DNA from: Stieleria varia
GTDB taxonomy: Bacteria > Planctomycetota > Planctomycetia > Pirellulales > Pirellulaceae
Assembly (NCBI RefSeq): GCF_038443385.1
Contig: NZ_CP151726.1
Coordinates: 9,114,001 to 9,178,000, forward strand
Direction: 5' to 3'
Length of the DNA: 64,000 bases
Shown: positions 1 through 9,076 of the stretch, piece after piece
How the letters are laid out: each line of letters starts with the position of its first letter
Numbering within the stretch: the stretch's first letter is position 1
Made by a program: the position numbers and the translations under genes
Notes under the pieces: generated by a model
What the model saw: the letters and a program-made list of their open reading frames with translations, nothing else
Database searches by the model: none
What the model was told of the DNA's origin: nothing

Positions 1-1300
1 CCACGGAATCGAAACGCCAAACAGGCGTGTTTCAGCGGGCAAGGCTCCTGAAGGAACCCTTCTGCTAAAGGCCTTTCACAAGGCTGGGAAAATGGTGATC
101 GAGATCATCGACGATGGAGCCGGAATCGATCCGAATGGCCTTCGCGACAACGCAGTTTCAAAGGGCATTCTATCGTACGACGACGCAAGATCACTGAGCG
201 ATCATGATGCGGTCAACCTAATCTTTGCGCCAGGTTTCTCGACCGCCAAAGAAGTGACCAGCGTCAGTGGACGCGGCGTGGGAATGGATGTGGTCCGCAC
301 CAACATTGAACGCCTTGGTGGAAACATCGATGTCAAGTCCAGGCTCGGCGATGGAACGACCATCCGCATCACCCTGCCGTTAACACTCGCGATTGTGCCA
401 TCCATGATCGTCTTGGTCGATGGGCGGCCGTACGCCTTGCCGCAGACAAACATTGTCGAACTGGTTCAGACCGGTGGTCAGGAAAAGCGAATCGAACGAG
501 TCAGCAATGTGGAGGTGCTTCGGCTGCGTGGTGCCTTGATTCCCTTGTTCAGGCTTCGAGACGTTCTTCGGCTTAGGCCCGATGGATCGGTCTGTGAGAA
601 AAAAGAAAGCCAATTGGTGGTTGTCGAGTCGGGACGCAGTCGGTTCGCCTTGGTGGTCGACAGTGTACTGGATAGCGAAGAAATCGTGGTCAAGCCACTT
701 GGCCGACACCTCTCCGGCCTGCCCCTGCTGGCCGGTTCGACCATTCTGGGCGACGGTCGAGTGGCGATGATCCTTGATGCCAGCGGGATTGCCAATCGCA
801 TGGCCATCACCAACGACTCGGACACGCCTCAATTGGTGGATGCGAACTCGTCCGTCATCGAAGACTCCAACGATCGCACACGCGTGGTCTTGCTCTCCGT
901 CAGTGACTCTGATCATTTCGCGGTTCCGATGGACATTGTCAGTCGGATCGAGCGAGTCAATGTTCACGCGATCGATTCGATCGGGAACCGAAGAGTTCTA
1001 CAGTACCGTGGGGGAACACTACCGCTGATCGAGATTGCAGATGTCGTCTCGGTCAGTCGCGTCGATCCGGCAGAGAAAGTCCACGTCGTTGTGTTCGACA
1101 TTTGCGGCCGAGAGGTCGGATTGCTTGCACCCTACTTGGACGACATCTGCGACACAGACCTGTGCTTGAGTAAAGATCATGCGGTTGGGCAACGCGGAAT
1201 ACTCGGGGTTTCTGTGATCAATGGCAGAACCACGCGTGTGCTTGACATCTACGATTTGACCGACAGAGCTAACCTCATTCGCCAAAAGGTATCGACATGA
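1..1300 (+). CDS. cheA: Chemotaxis histidine kinase CheA, 3' part (5' end outside window)
   Basis: The reading frame is open from base 2 to a stop at 1300, so the gene begins left of the window. The visible part starts in the N box of the CheA ATPase domain (HGIE), followed by the G1 box DDGAGID and the G2 box GRGVGMDVV; the Hpt and dimerisation domains are missing. After the ATPase domain come two CheW-like SH3 domains in a row, the first near 390-800 and the second from about 880 to the end, where most CheA proteins have one. The stop overlaps the next start by four bases, indicating co-translation with cheW. In the family it autophosphorylates under receptor control and passes phosphate to CheY and CheB. 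Identification is secure; the symbol is by family. Confidence 0.95.
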   Translation, partial: HGIETPNRRVSAGKAPEGTLLLKAFHKAGKMVIEIIDDGAGIDPNGLRDNAVSKGILSYDDARSLSDHDAVNLIFAPGFSTAKEVTSVSGRGVGMDVVRTNIERLGGNIDVKSRLGDGTTIRITLPLTLAIVPSMIVLVDGRPYALPQTNIVELVQTGGQEKRIERVSNVEVLRLRGALIPLFRLRDVLRLRPDGSVCEKKESQLVVVESGRSRFALVVDSVLDSEEIVVKPLGRHLSGLPLLAGSTILGDGRVAMILDASGIANRMAITNDSDTPQLVDANSSVIEDSNDRTRVVLLSVSDSDHFAVPMDIVSRIERVNVHAIDSIGNRRVLQYRGGTLPLIEIADVVSVSRVDPAEKVHVVVFDICGREVGLLAPYLDDICDTDLCLSKDHAVGQRGILGVSVINGRTTRVLDIYDLTDRANLIRQKVST

Positions 1301-1761
1301 GCGTAGCAGATCATGCGCCGACCACTGCGGTAGACAAGGAAATTCAAATCGTAACCTTCACAGTCCACGACATCCTGCTAGGAGTCGACATCGCGTATGT
1401 CCAAGAGATCAATCGGCACCTCGACGTGACCCCTGTTCCCGAAGCGTCGGAAATGATTCACGGCGTCGTGAACCTGCGTGGTGACGTGCTGACTGTGTTG
1501 AACCCTCATCAGGTCTTTGCCGTTCCTCCCTGCCAAAACCACAAGCATCAGCGAAACCTTGTGCTGAATGTCGACGGAGAACGCATCGGGATTCTTGTCG
1601 ACAATGTCGCTGACATCCTGACCATCTCGACGGATGAACTGTCACGTCGCCCATCCAATGTTCGTGCCATCGACCGACAGTTCATTGACTCCGTCTACCT
1701 GCACGGCGACGAAATCATCGTTTTGCTCAATGCGACGCAACTTTTGGCGGCGATCGACTGA
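1297..1761 (+). CDS. cheW: Chemotaxis coupling protein CheW
   Basis: The 154-residue protein is a single CheW domain, normal in length, with the typical central segment MIHGVVNLRGDVLTVLNP. It should bridge the membrane receptor encoded next to the CheA encoded before. The ATG sits inside the end of cheA (ATGA overlap), so translational coupling is likely. The N-terminal tail of about 15 residues before the domain is short and polar. No oddities are seen. Confidence 0.95.
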   Translation: MSVADHAPTTAVDKEIQIVTFTVHDILLGVDIAYVQEINRHLDVTPVPEASEMIHGVVNLRGDVLTVLNPHQVFAVPPCQNHKHQRNLVLNVDGERIGILVDNVADILTISTDELSRRPSNVRAIDRQFIDSVYLHGDEIIVLLNATQLLAAID

Positions 1762-1868
1762 AGCATCCAGACATCGAAAACCTGTTGGTCACCTGAATTC
1801 CCCATTGAAGCCATCCATGAGTCCTCACGAAGACTCCAACCACCATTTCACAAACGAGGTACTGAGCC

Positions 1869-4244
1869 ATGCGAATTCGCGGACGACTTGTTGCGGCATT
1901 CTTGGCATGTGGGCTGATTCCGATGCTCGCGATCTCCACGATCAATCTCTGGAACTCGCGTCATGCTAGCCACGAAATCGGGCGACATGCCTCAGAAGAT
2001 TTACAAGTCAAGACAGAGCAACAGCTTGCGGCCGTTCGTGATCTAAAGAAGTCCGAGGTGATTGATTACTTTGGAATGATCCGAGATCAGGTCGTTTCCC
2101 TCAGCGAAGACGTCGCGATCGTGGATGCGATGCGAGAGTTTTCGACCGCGTTTCAATCGGTCTTGGATGAACGTGAACTCTCTCATGAGGACACAGAAAA
2201 ACTACGCCGTGAATTGTCTGACTACTACGAGAGGAGTTTCTCCAACGAGTATCAAGAACAAAACGGTGGAAAGGAAGCGGATGCCCTCAGGCGACTTAGC
2301 CAACTCGATGGTGCTGCTGTCACGATGCAACACAGTTACATCATCAGCAACTCCAATTCATTGGGCAGTAAGCATCTCATGGATGCCGCAGCGACCGGTA
2401 CCGAGTATGACAAGCTGCATGCAAAGTACCATCCGAGCATTCGAGGTTTTCTGGATCGATTCGGCTATTACGATATCTTCTTGATCGACGCTCAGACCGG
2501 CAGTGTTGTCTATAGCGTTTTCAAAGAGCTGGATTTTGCGACCAACCTGTTGGATGGTCCGTACGCAAAGACAAATTTTTCGCGGGCCTTTCGAGAGGCC
2601 CGACGCGTCACGTCGGCTGACGAGGCGGTGCTTGTCGATTTCGAGTGTTACTGGCCGAGTTATGAGGCACCCGCTAGTTTCATCGCAAGTCCGATTGTTG
2701 ATGGAGACAAGACCATCGGCGTCCTGGTCTTTCAAATGCCGGTTGATCGGATCAACGAACTAATGTCCCGCGATGCCGGAATCGGTGAGACGGGAGAGAC
2801 TTTGCTGATCGGAAAAGATAAGTTGCAACGATGCAACTCAAGCCGTGATCCAGAGAAATACTCCATCGTGAACGCTTTTCGCAATGGATCGGTCAATGAA
2901 ATCCGATCGGACTCAGTTGACAAAGCCCTCGCTGGGATCACAGGCGTCGAAAGAACGACCAACTATCTGGGTGAAGAAGTCCTCAGTGCGTTTGCACCGG
3001 TCGAGTTGTTGGGGCTGCAATGGGGCATCGTTTCGGAAGTCACCACCACCGAAGCCTTTGTGACCGTTGCGGAGATGACTGAAGTCACCACAGCCATACA
3101 ACGCAGTATGATGTTCTATGGTGCTCTGGCAGCCATCCTGGCGACCGCCGCAGTGGTAGCAGTCGGCCTGCTGATCACTCGATCGCTGATTCGGCCGATC
3201 GATGCCACCGTCGAGACACTTCGCAATATCGCGGACGGTGAAGGTGACTTGACTCGTCGTTTGGACGAGAATCAGATCGGCGAACTCGGCGACCTGGCGA
3301 GATACTTCAATCGATTCACGCAGCGAATCCATGACATCGTGCATTCGATTGCAAACAACGCCGCGACGCTCAGCGCCACGAGTTCCCAGGTCAGCGACTC
3401 AGCGTCCCATCTCAGTGCCGGCGCCACACAGAGCAAGACTCAATCCGCGACCGTCAGCAGCGCCGCAGAAGAACTGAGCATCAACATGAAGAACATCGCT
3501 CATAGCACCGAGGAGATGAGCTCCAGCATCGGATCCGTTTCGAAAGCTGTCGGTGAAATGAAGGCGACGATCTCCGAGATCGCACAGAACGCGGAACGGT
3601 CCGCAGCAGTGGCAAACCAAGCCGCAGTTGCGGCCGAAGTCTCCAACGCCAGAGTCGGCGACATGGGATCAGCCGCCAACGAAATCGGCAAAGTGATCGA
3701 AGTGATTCAAGACATTGCGGAACAAACCAATCTGCTGGCACTCAATGCAACCATCGAAGCGGCCAGAGCGGGGGAGGCCGGAAAGGGCTTCGCCGTGGTG
3801 GCAACCGAAGTCAAAGAGCTGGCGAAGCAGACCGCCGCAGCAACCGACGATATTCGTAGTCGCATCGAAGTCATGCAGGGCAGTACCGTCCAGGCGGTTG
3901 AATCGATCGAGCAAATCAGCGATGTCATCGGCAGCGTGAACGAACTGAGCCGGATGATCGCATCTGCGGTAGAGGAGCAAAGTATCACGACGCAGCAGAT
4001 TGCCGAGCACATTAGCAGCACGGCGAATCTGGCTCAAAGTGTTTCTCGCGGCGTTGCAGAATCGGCCGAGGCGAGTCGTGAGATCACAGAGAACATCAGT
4101 CACGTTGACGGTGTGCTACAGGAGACCGCCAAGGGAGCGGACGAAAGTCTCGCTTCTGGTGACGAACTCTTTCGATTGGCGAGCGAAATGAAGGAGCTGG
4201 TCGATCGTTTTCGCGTCGATGAAGCCAGCATTGCTGTTTCATGA
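1869..4244 (+). CDS. Methyl-accepting chemotaxis protein with periplasmic sensor and HAMP
   Basis: This 791-residue receptor starts at an ATG preceded by GAGGT nine bases upstream. A first membrane segment lies at about residues 8-28. A long sensor region of about 380 residues contains a helical start and then a Cache-like part (around FLDRFGYYDIFLIDAQTG). A second membrane segment at about 417-440 leads into HAMP, and the cytoplasmic signalling domain follows. The hairpin tip reads EQTNLLALNATIEAARAGE near residues 617-636 and is highly conserved. It lies between cheW and cheB in the same direction, so it is probably the dedicated receptor of this cluster. The ligand cannot be read from sequence. 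No C-terminal NWETF-type CheR/CheB tether is present. Confidence 0.95.
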   Translation: MRIRGRLVAAFLACGLIPMLAISTINLWNSRHASHEIGRHASEDLQVKTEQQLAAVRDLKKSEVIDYFGMIRDQVVSLSEDVAIVDAMREFSTAFQSVLDERELSHEDTEKLRRELSDYYERSFSNEYQEQNGGKEADALRRLSQLDGAAVTMQHSYIISNSNSLGSKHLMDAAATGTEYDKLHAKYHPSIRGFLDRFGYYDIFLIDAQTGSVVYSVFKELDFATNLLDGPYAKTNFSRAFREARRVTSADEAVLVDFECYWPSYEAPASFIASPIVDGDKTIGVLVFQMPVDRINELMSRDAGIGETGETLLIGKDKLQRCNSSRDPEKYSIVNAFRNGSVNEIRSDSVDKALAGITGVERTTNYLGEEVLSAFAPVELLGLQWGIVSEVTTTEAFVTVAEMTEVTTAIQRSMMFYGALAAILATAAVVAVGLLITRSLIRPIDATVETLRNIADGEGDLTRRLDENQIGELGDLARYFNRFTQRIHDIVHSIANNAATLSATSSQVSDSASHLSAGATQSKTQSATVSSAAEELSINMKNIAHSTEEMSSSIGSVSKAVGEMKATISEIAQNAERSAAVANQAAVAAEVSNARVGDMGSAANEIGKVIEVIQDIAEQTNLLALNATIEAARAGEAGKGFAVVATEVKELAKQTAAATDDIRSRIEVMQGSTVQAVESIEQISDVIGSVNELSRMIASAVEEQSITTQQIAEHISSTANLAQSVSRGVAESAEASREITENISHVDGVLQETAKGADESLASGDELFRLASEMKELVDRFRVDEASIAVS

Positions 4245-4324
4245 GTCGTATCTAGCAAGTTCAGTCGTTTTCCGAACAGCAAGTACCCAACCACTCGACT
4301 CGCGTACTCAGCGGGTAAGGCAAC

Positions 4325-5503
4325 ATGACAAGAAAGCTCACGGCTATCGTCGTCGACGACTCACTGATCTTTCGCAAGGTTGTCCGCGATTGCATCGTAG
4401 ACTTTCCCGGCGTTGAAGTCGTTGATGTTGCCAAAGACGGTCGATCAGCGATCGAGAAGATTCTCACCCATCGTCCAGACGTTGTGACACTGGACGTCGA
4501 GATGCCTGGAATGAATGGGTTGGAGGTTCTGGAGCGTCTGCAGAAAGAACAGATCCACACAAATGTCATCATGGTGAGTTCGCAAACTCAATCTGGAGCA
4601 GCCACCACCACCAAAGCGTTGCAAATCGGTGCCTTTGATTTCATCCTGAAACCGGACCACAATGACTTGCACGAGAATGTTCGTGAACTCAAGGGTCAGT
4701 TGCGGACAAGGATCGAGCTGTTGCAACGCCGAAACCACGATCCTGTCGTGCTGCCTGCGTTGCGCAGTCAAATCCTGCCTATGGATCGTGACCATGCCCC
4801 TTGCGGGCCAGAACACCAAATGGATCGCGTTTCGGTGATTTGCATCGGAATTTCAACCGGCGGTCCCAAAACGCTGTCTGAAATGATGCCCCAACTGGTT
4901 GAATCGATCCGTGTTCCTATTTTGATCGTGCAGCACATGCCGGCATTGTTCACTGCATCGATGGCAAACTCACTCGACCGCCATTGCAAGTTGCCTGTGT
5001 GCGAGGCCGCTGATGGAATGCCCCTGCGGAATGGGCATGTCTACTTAGCCCCCGGCGGAAAACAAATGCGGGTCTCACATGCTTTGGGAATTCGCAGGAT
5101 CGAAGTCAATGATGATGACGCGGTCAATGCCTGTAAACCGAGTGTGGACTATCTGTTCAAGTCATGCGCCGGTGAATTCCGAGACGGAGTCCTGGCAATC
5201 ATGATGACAGGAATGGGAGATGACGGCTTGATCGGTTGCCAAAGTATCGCAAAACACCACGGGCAGATCTGGGCACAGGACAAGACGAGCTCGACCGTTT
5301 TTGGAATGCCACGAGCGGTCATTGATGCTCAATTGGCGACGCAAGTGCTTTGCGTCAATGAGATCGCTGAAGGAATCAACCAAGTCTCGCACTCCTCACA
5401 CGCTTCGTCATCACTGATTGCCGCAGCGAGGTGCGTCGACACCAACGAAGTCGGATCGCACAGCATTCACCACACGGCGACGATACGATGTCGCACGAAC
5501 TAG
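4325..5503 (+). CDS. cheB: Chemotaxis response regulator protein-glutamate methylesterase CheB
   Basis: A receiver domain (VVDDSLIFRKVV; phospho-acceptor in LDVEMPGMNG) is joined by a linker to a CheB methylesterase domain. The catalytic triad is visible: Ser177 in GISTGGP, His204 in VQHMP, and Asp299 in MTGMGDDG. The start ATG has AAGG four bases upstream. At 392 residues it is slightly long for CheB because of a polar C-terminal tail that overlaps the start of cheR. It should demethylate or deamidate the receptor when phosphorylated by CheA. Confidence 0.95.
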   Translation: MTRKLTAIVVDDSLIFRKVVRDCIVDFPGVEVVDVAKDGRSAIEKILTHRPDVVTLDVEMPGMNGLEVLERLQKEQIHTNVIMVSSQTQSGAATTTKALQIGAFDFILKPDHNDLHENVRELKGQLRTRIELLQRRNHDPVVLPALRSQILPMDRDHAPCGPEHQMDRVSVICIGISTGGPKTLSEMMPQLVESIRVPILIVQHMPALFTASMANSLDRHCKLPVCEAADGMPLRNGHVYLAPGGKQMRVSHALGIRRIEVNDDDAVNACKPSVDYLFKSCAGEFRDGVLAIMMTGMGDDGLIGCQSIAKHHGQIWAQDKTSSTVFGMPRAVIDAQLATQVLCVNEIAEGINQVSHSSHASSSLIAAARCVDTNEVGSHSIHHTATIRCRTN

Positions 5504-6393
5504 ACCCCTCTTTCAATCGTGATGCGCGACGCAGTGACCTGTTGCTGCATCCGACTGAATCACTTACCAATGGGCGTCCAATTGACGGTGCAATTGAACT
5601 GTGTGTACGTCTGCATGAATGGTGCGGAGTTTATCTGGAACCCACGAAGACATACCTGATCGAGAATCGACTTCGATCTCTCATGGATGATCTCGGCATC
5701 CATGACTACAAGAGTCTGATCGAAATCGCAAGCTCTGGGAGCGGGATGCCGATTCGCAATCGAATCATCGATGCACTGACGACTCACGAGACTCTCTTCT
5801 TTCGCGACTCTGCTCCGTTCGAAGTCATTGCCAACCACTTGGTTCCAGGGATTCGTGAGATGAGTCGATTCGGATCGCCACGTTTGAGCGTCTGGACCGC
5901 AGCTTGTAGCACCGGGCAAGAATCCTACAGCATTGCCATCCAACTTCTCGAGTCGGTACCAGATATCAAACAATGGAATCTATCCATCCTGGGGACAGAT
6001 GTTTCGTCGGCAATCATTGAGCGCGCGAGAACGGGCGTCTATTTCGATCATGAAGTCCGTCGGGGTTTGACACCACAGCGATTGCAAAAGTACTTCGTTC
6101 AAGAATCAGAGGACTGGAGGATCAACGATTGCGTTCGTGAAATGGTGCATTTCGAGGTGCAAAACATCAACGATTCGACTCAACCACAAGGGCCATTCGA
6201 TGTCATCTTTTGTCGAAATGTGCTGATCTACTTTTCGGTCGATGACGCAAGGCGGATTCTGCAGAAGATTGCCGGTCGGCTGGCATCCAGTGGCCGACTT
6301 TTTTTGGGCAGCAGCGAGGTGCCTCGCAATATCAATGATTTCCTAACGATGGAAAATATTGGCGGGGCAACCTGTTATCGGCGAAAGGAGTGA
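5488..6393 (+). CDS. cheR: Chemotaxis protein methyltransferase CheR
   Basis: The N-terminal all-helical CheR domain is followed by the SAM-dependent methyltransferase domain with the SAM loop WTAACSTGQESYSIAI and the segment FDVIFCRNVLIYF. The ATG at 5488 is preferred: it gives 301 residues and a 16-base overlap with cheB, whereas the frame is open further back only inside cheB. It methylates receptor glutamates and is the partner of CheB. A 180-base gap follows before the next gene. Confidence 0.95.
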   Translation: MSHELDPSFNRDARRSDLLLHPTESLTNGRPIDGAIELCVRLHEWCGVYLEPTKTYLIENRLRSLMDDLGIHDYKSLIEIASSGSGMPIRNRIIDALTTHETLFFRDSAPFEVIANHLVPGIREMSRFGSPRLSVWTAACSTGQESYSIAIQLLESVPDIKQWNLSILGTDVSSAIIERARTGVYFDHEVRRGLTPQRLQKYFVQESEDWRINDCVREMVHFEVQNINDSTQPQGPFDVIFCRNVLIYFSVDDARRILQKIAGRLASSGRLFLGSSEVPRNINDFLTMENIGGATCYRRKE

Positions 6394-6572
6394 ATCAATC
6401 GCTGTGACATGGTCTCAGTATCTGAGTTCTCTTAAGGCCCGCTGTCCCCGCTACAACCTGTGAGGGAACTGCGACATTACCAGTCAAAAAACAGAGTGCC
6501 AGACCCCTGTGTATGGAAACCAACCCACATTCTAAAAGGCAGTTCCTTTCGTTCTCAACTCGGAGCAGAACC

Positions 6573-6959
6573 GTGATCAGCGTTCTTGTCGTTGACGACA
6601 GCAAATTCATGGCACGTGGTATCGAATCCATCCTGGCGGAAATGGGATTCAACGTCGTCGGTGTCGGACACGACGGAGTCCAGGGATTGGAGCTGTTTCA
6701 GCAAACGCGTCCTGATGTAACGCTGCTGGATGTTACGATGCCCAATATGGACGGGCTACACTGCCTCCAGAAGATTCGCGAACTCGATCCAGACGCCAAA
6801 GTGGTCATGCTGTCTGCGGTCAAGGACCAAGATACCGTTGATCGATGTATTCAGAGCGGAGCTGCGAGCTTCCTGCAAAAGCCGATCAAGCGAACCTCCC
6901 CCAAAGACCTGAGCAGGTTGTGTGAGACTCTGGAATGCGCTGTCGCTACAACGGCCTGA
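6573..6959 (+). CDS. CheY-like single-domain response regulator
   Basis: The protein is one receiver domain of about 128 residues: acidic pair in VLVVDDSKFMARG, phospho-acceptor Asp53 in LLDVTMPNMDG, Lys in LQKPIK. A GTG at 6573 puts the domain start where CheY proteins begin; an in-frame ATG at 6513 would add 20 residues with no receiver similarity. It is the likely diffusible output of the CheA encoded upstream, or the receiver partner of the kinase that starts five bases after its stop. No DNA-binding domain is attached. Confidence 0.88.
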   Translation: MISVLVVDDSKFMARGIESILAEMGFNVVGVGHDGVQGLELFQQTRPDVTLLDVTMPNMDGLHCLQKIRELDPDAKVVMLSAVKDQDTVDRCIQSGAASFLQKPIKRTSPKDLSRLCETLECAVATTA

Positions 6960-6963
6960 ATCA

Positions 6964-8346
6964 ATGAGTAGCATTACCGACTACACAAGGACATTCGGCA
7001 AGGTCGCGGCGCAGACGCTGTTGGACATGTTTGGAGTTCCGACCGACGTTCTCAGTGATGTCGAGGAAACTGTCTCGGTGGAAACGTCGCGATCTTTTAT
7101 CGTGTCGCTGTACTACACCGGTACCGTTTACGGTGAGTACTTGCTGGCCATGGATGAGGAAACTGCTGCCAGGATTATCGAGATCGATGAACCGATCACG
7201 GACGAGAATCGCCACGAGGTGCGAGATCAGATCTGTGATGCTTTGTCCGAGACACTGAACACCATTGTCGGGGAAGCGATCGTTCATGTCCAAGAGTCGT
7301 ACCCGAAGCTGACATTGACCGCCCCTCGTGTCTTCTTTGGCCAAATCCGCTACCCGCACTTTAAGACCGGGCGAGCCTTTCTCGAAACGGCGGCAGGAAC
7401 CATCGAATGCCACTTTTGCCTCGACTTGATGCGTTTGGATCTGGCGACCTCGTACGAGGAAGCGGTGCAGACTTTGGTGACCGTTAATTCTCAGCTCAAG
7501 GAAGCCAACCGGCACCTTGCTGAGCAACAAGCTCAACTTGTCCTCACAGAAAAGATGGCATCCGTCGGAATCCTGGCCTCTGGAGTCGCGCACGAGATCA
7601 ACAACCCGCTGTTCTTCGTCGATGCCAACATCGCGACTATGGGCGATTACTTGACCGCCATCGACTCCATGCTGGTTCTGTATGAAAAGCTTTGTGATTC
7701 ATTGCAGGCCAATGGCAGTGATTGGATCAACGAACTGGATACCATTCGCAAGGAAAGTGAAGTCCAGGACATCGCGTTTGTCATGGAGGACACCAAGACC
7801 TTGATGACGGAGACGCGGGAAGGCATCGACCGCATCAAGACCATTGTGCAGAGCCTGAAGGACTTTTCTCAAGCCGAACGGGCTGGCATGGCAGAAGCAG
7901 ATGTCAATGTGATCGCAAGTAATACGTGCAGGTTGATCGCCTGTGAACTGCCGCCAGCCTGCCGTTTCGAACAGAATCTCTCTGAGCTCCCCAAACTGAT
8001 CTGTAACGCTGCGGAGATCGGCCAAGTACTTTCCAGCGTCATCATCAACGCCGTGCAGGCAATCGGCGACGAAGGACAGGTGACGCTCAACAGCGAGTCA
8101 ACAGATTCTGACATTGTGCTTACCGTGACAGACACGGGTGAAGGAATATCCGATGAGCACATTGATCACGTTTTTGAACCGTTTTATTCCACCAAGACCG
8201 AGGGCCAAGGAAGTGGCCTCGGACTCTCGATCGCGTATGGAATCATCAAAAAGCACAACGGATCGATCACCATCTCCAGCAAACCGGAACAGGGCACAAA
8301 GGTCACGATCACCATCCCAGTTGCCAACCAGCTTTCGAGCGTTTAA
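6964..8346 (+). CDS. Hybrid protein: CheX-like domain fused to a histidine kinase
   Basis: The 460-residue protein starts at an ATG five bases after the receiver gene. Residues 1 to about 155 look like a CheC/CheX-type chemotaxis phosphatase: the helix DALSETLNTIVGE carries the ExxN signature (Glu96, Asn99), followed by a TAPRVFFG-type strand. A coiled segment then leads to a HisKA domain (His210 in SGVAHEINNPL) and an HATPase domain with DTGEGIS and GSGLGLSI boxes. No membrane segment is seen, so it should act in the cytoplasm. One chain could thus dephosphorylate a CheY-type protein and act as a kinase. That combination is an inference from motifs; the CheX assignment rests on the ExxN motif, the length and the gene neighbourhood. 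Confidence 0.82.
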   Translation: MSSITDYTRTFGKVAAQTLLDMFGVPTDVLSDVEETVSVETSRSFIVSLYYTGTVYGEYLLAMDEETAARIIEIDEPITDENRHEVRDQICDALSETLNTIVGEAIVHVQESYPKLTLTAPRVFFGQIRYPHFKTGRAFLETAAGTIECHFCLDLMRLDLATSYEEAVQTLVTVNSQLKEANRHLAEQQAQLVLTEKMASVGILASGVAHEINNPLFFVDANIATMGDYLTAIDSMLVLYEKLCDSLQANGSDWINELDTIRKESEVQDIAFVMEDTKTLMTETREGIDRIKTIVQSLKDFSQAERAGMAEADVNVIASNTCRLIACELPPACRFEQNLSELPKLICNAAEIGQVLSSVIINAVQAIGDEGQVTLNSESTDSDIVLTVTDTGEGISDEHIDHVFEPFYSTKTEGQGSGLGLSIAYGIIKKHNGSITISSKPEQGTKVTITIPVANQLSSV

Positions 8347-8435
8347 ACAATCAGCGAACAAAGTTGAGGCGATTACATCAGGGAAGTCTGTAACCTTCGC
8401 CACCGTTGCGAGTGAACAAGACACGAAGGTGCTCG

Positions 8436-8941
8436 TCACTGGTCCCGTGCTTTGGCCATCATTTGGTGTACCAGCGAGGCCAGCGGGGCAGGAACCTCTG
8501 GTGACAAATCCGAGATGTCAGGAGGCGTATCGGAAACATGTGCCGTCATCTTTGCGAACGCAGTCGGATAACAACTGTCGGCAAATGGTGTTTGTCCACA
8601 CAGCATTTTGAACAAGGTGCAGCCAGAGCGTAGATTGTCGGCACGAATGTCGACGTGACGACTGTCGTTGACTTGCTCGGGCGCGATGTAGTCAGCGGTT
8701 CCCATCGCTTGTCTCGGTGAACGAGGCCTTGTTCGTCAATCTATTGCAATGCCAGCACTGCCTGTCTTGCAATTTCACACGCGTCGCAGATCGCAAGATT
8801 GTCTGTTCGGCGAAGAATCTGACCGACGTCCAGTCCGTCAATGAACTCGGTGACCAACACGGAAAGATCATTGACCTCGCGAGCTGCCCATCCACGGCGG
8901 GGTGCCGAAACGCCAGCCAGGATCTCTCTTCGAACTCGCAT
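8436..8941 (-). pseudogene. Decayed serine/threonine protein kinase remnant
   Basis: On the minus strand, bases 8941-8744 encode a kinase N-lobe stretch (AREVNDLSVLVTEFIDGLD) that ends at an in-frame TAG at 8743-8741. The frame then continues as GLVHRDK (catalytic loop VHRD at 8722-8711). Directly after it, in another frame, comes MGTADYIAPEQV (8705 onwards), the subdomain VIII motif. The roughly 50-60 residues that normally separate HRD from the APE motif, including DFG, are missing, and the protein stops at 8436 before the C-lobe is complete. A stop, a frame change and a deletion together show a dead gene. It lies head to head with the intact sigma factor/kinase pair to the right. Confidence 0.8.
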
Positions 8942-9064
8942 CGCACCAGGTCGAGCAGCCGACGTGAGATCTCGCCATCCATATCGGATGGCGCTAACCG
9001 TATCGGCTCAATGTTTTTTCGGGAATTCTCTGTAACAATGACCGCCCAGATGTGTGTTGTCTTT

Positions 9065-9069
9065 AGGAG
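9065..9069 (+). promoter_or_regulatory. Ribosome binding site that selects a TTG start
   Basis: AGGAG lies seven bases before the TTG at 9077, the spacing expected for initiation. In-frame ATGs at 9011, 9038 and 9050 lack a comparable site, and the protein upstream of the TTG does not resemble a sigma factor. Confidence 0.7.
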
Positions 9070-9076
9070 AAATCAT

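Noticed and set aside
380..967. Minus-strand frame of 195 codons opposite cheA
   Set aside because: The plus strand encodes clear CheA domains here; this is a shadow frame.
8717..9076. Upstream extension of the ECF sigma gene from a GTG at 8717
   Set aside because: This part lies opposite the kinase remnant, shows no sigma similarity, and the TTG at 9077 has the good ribosome site.
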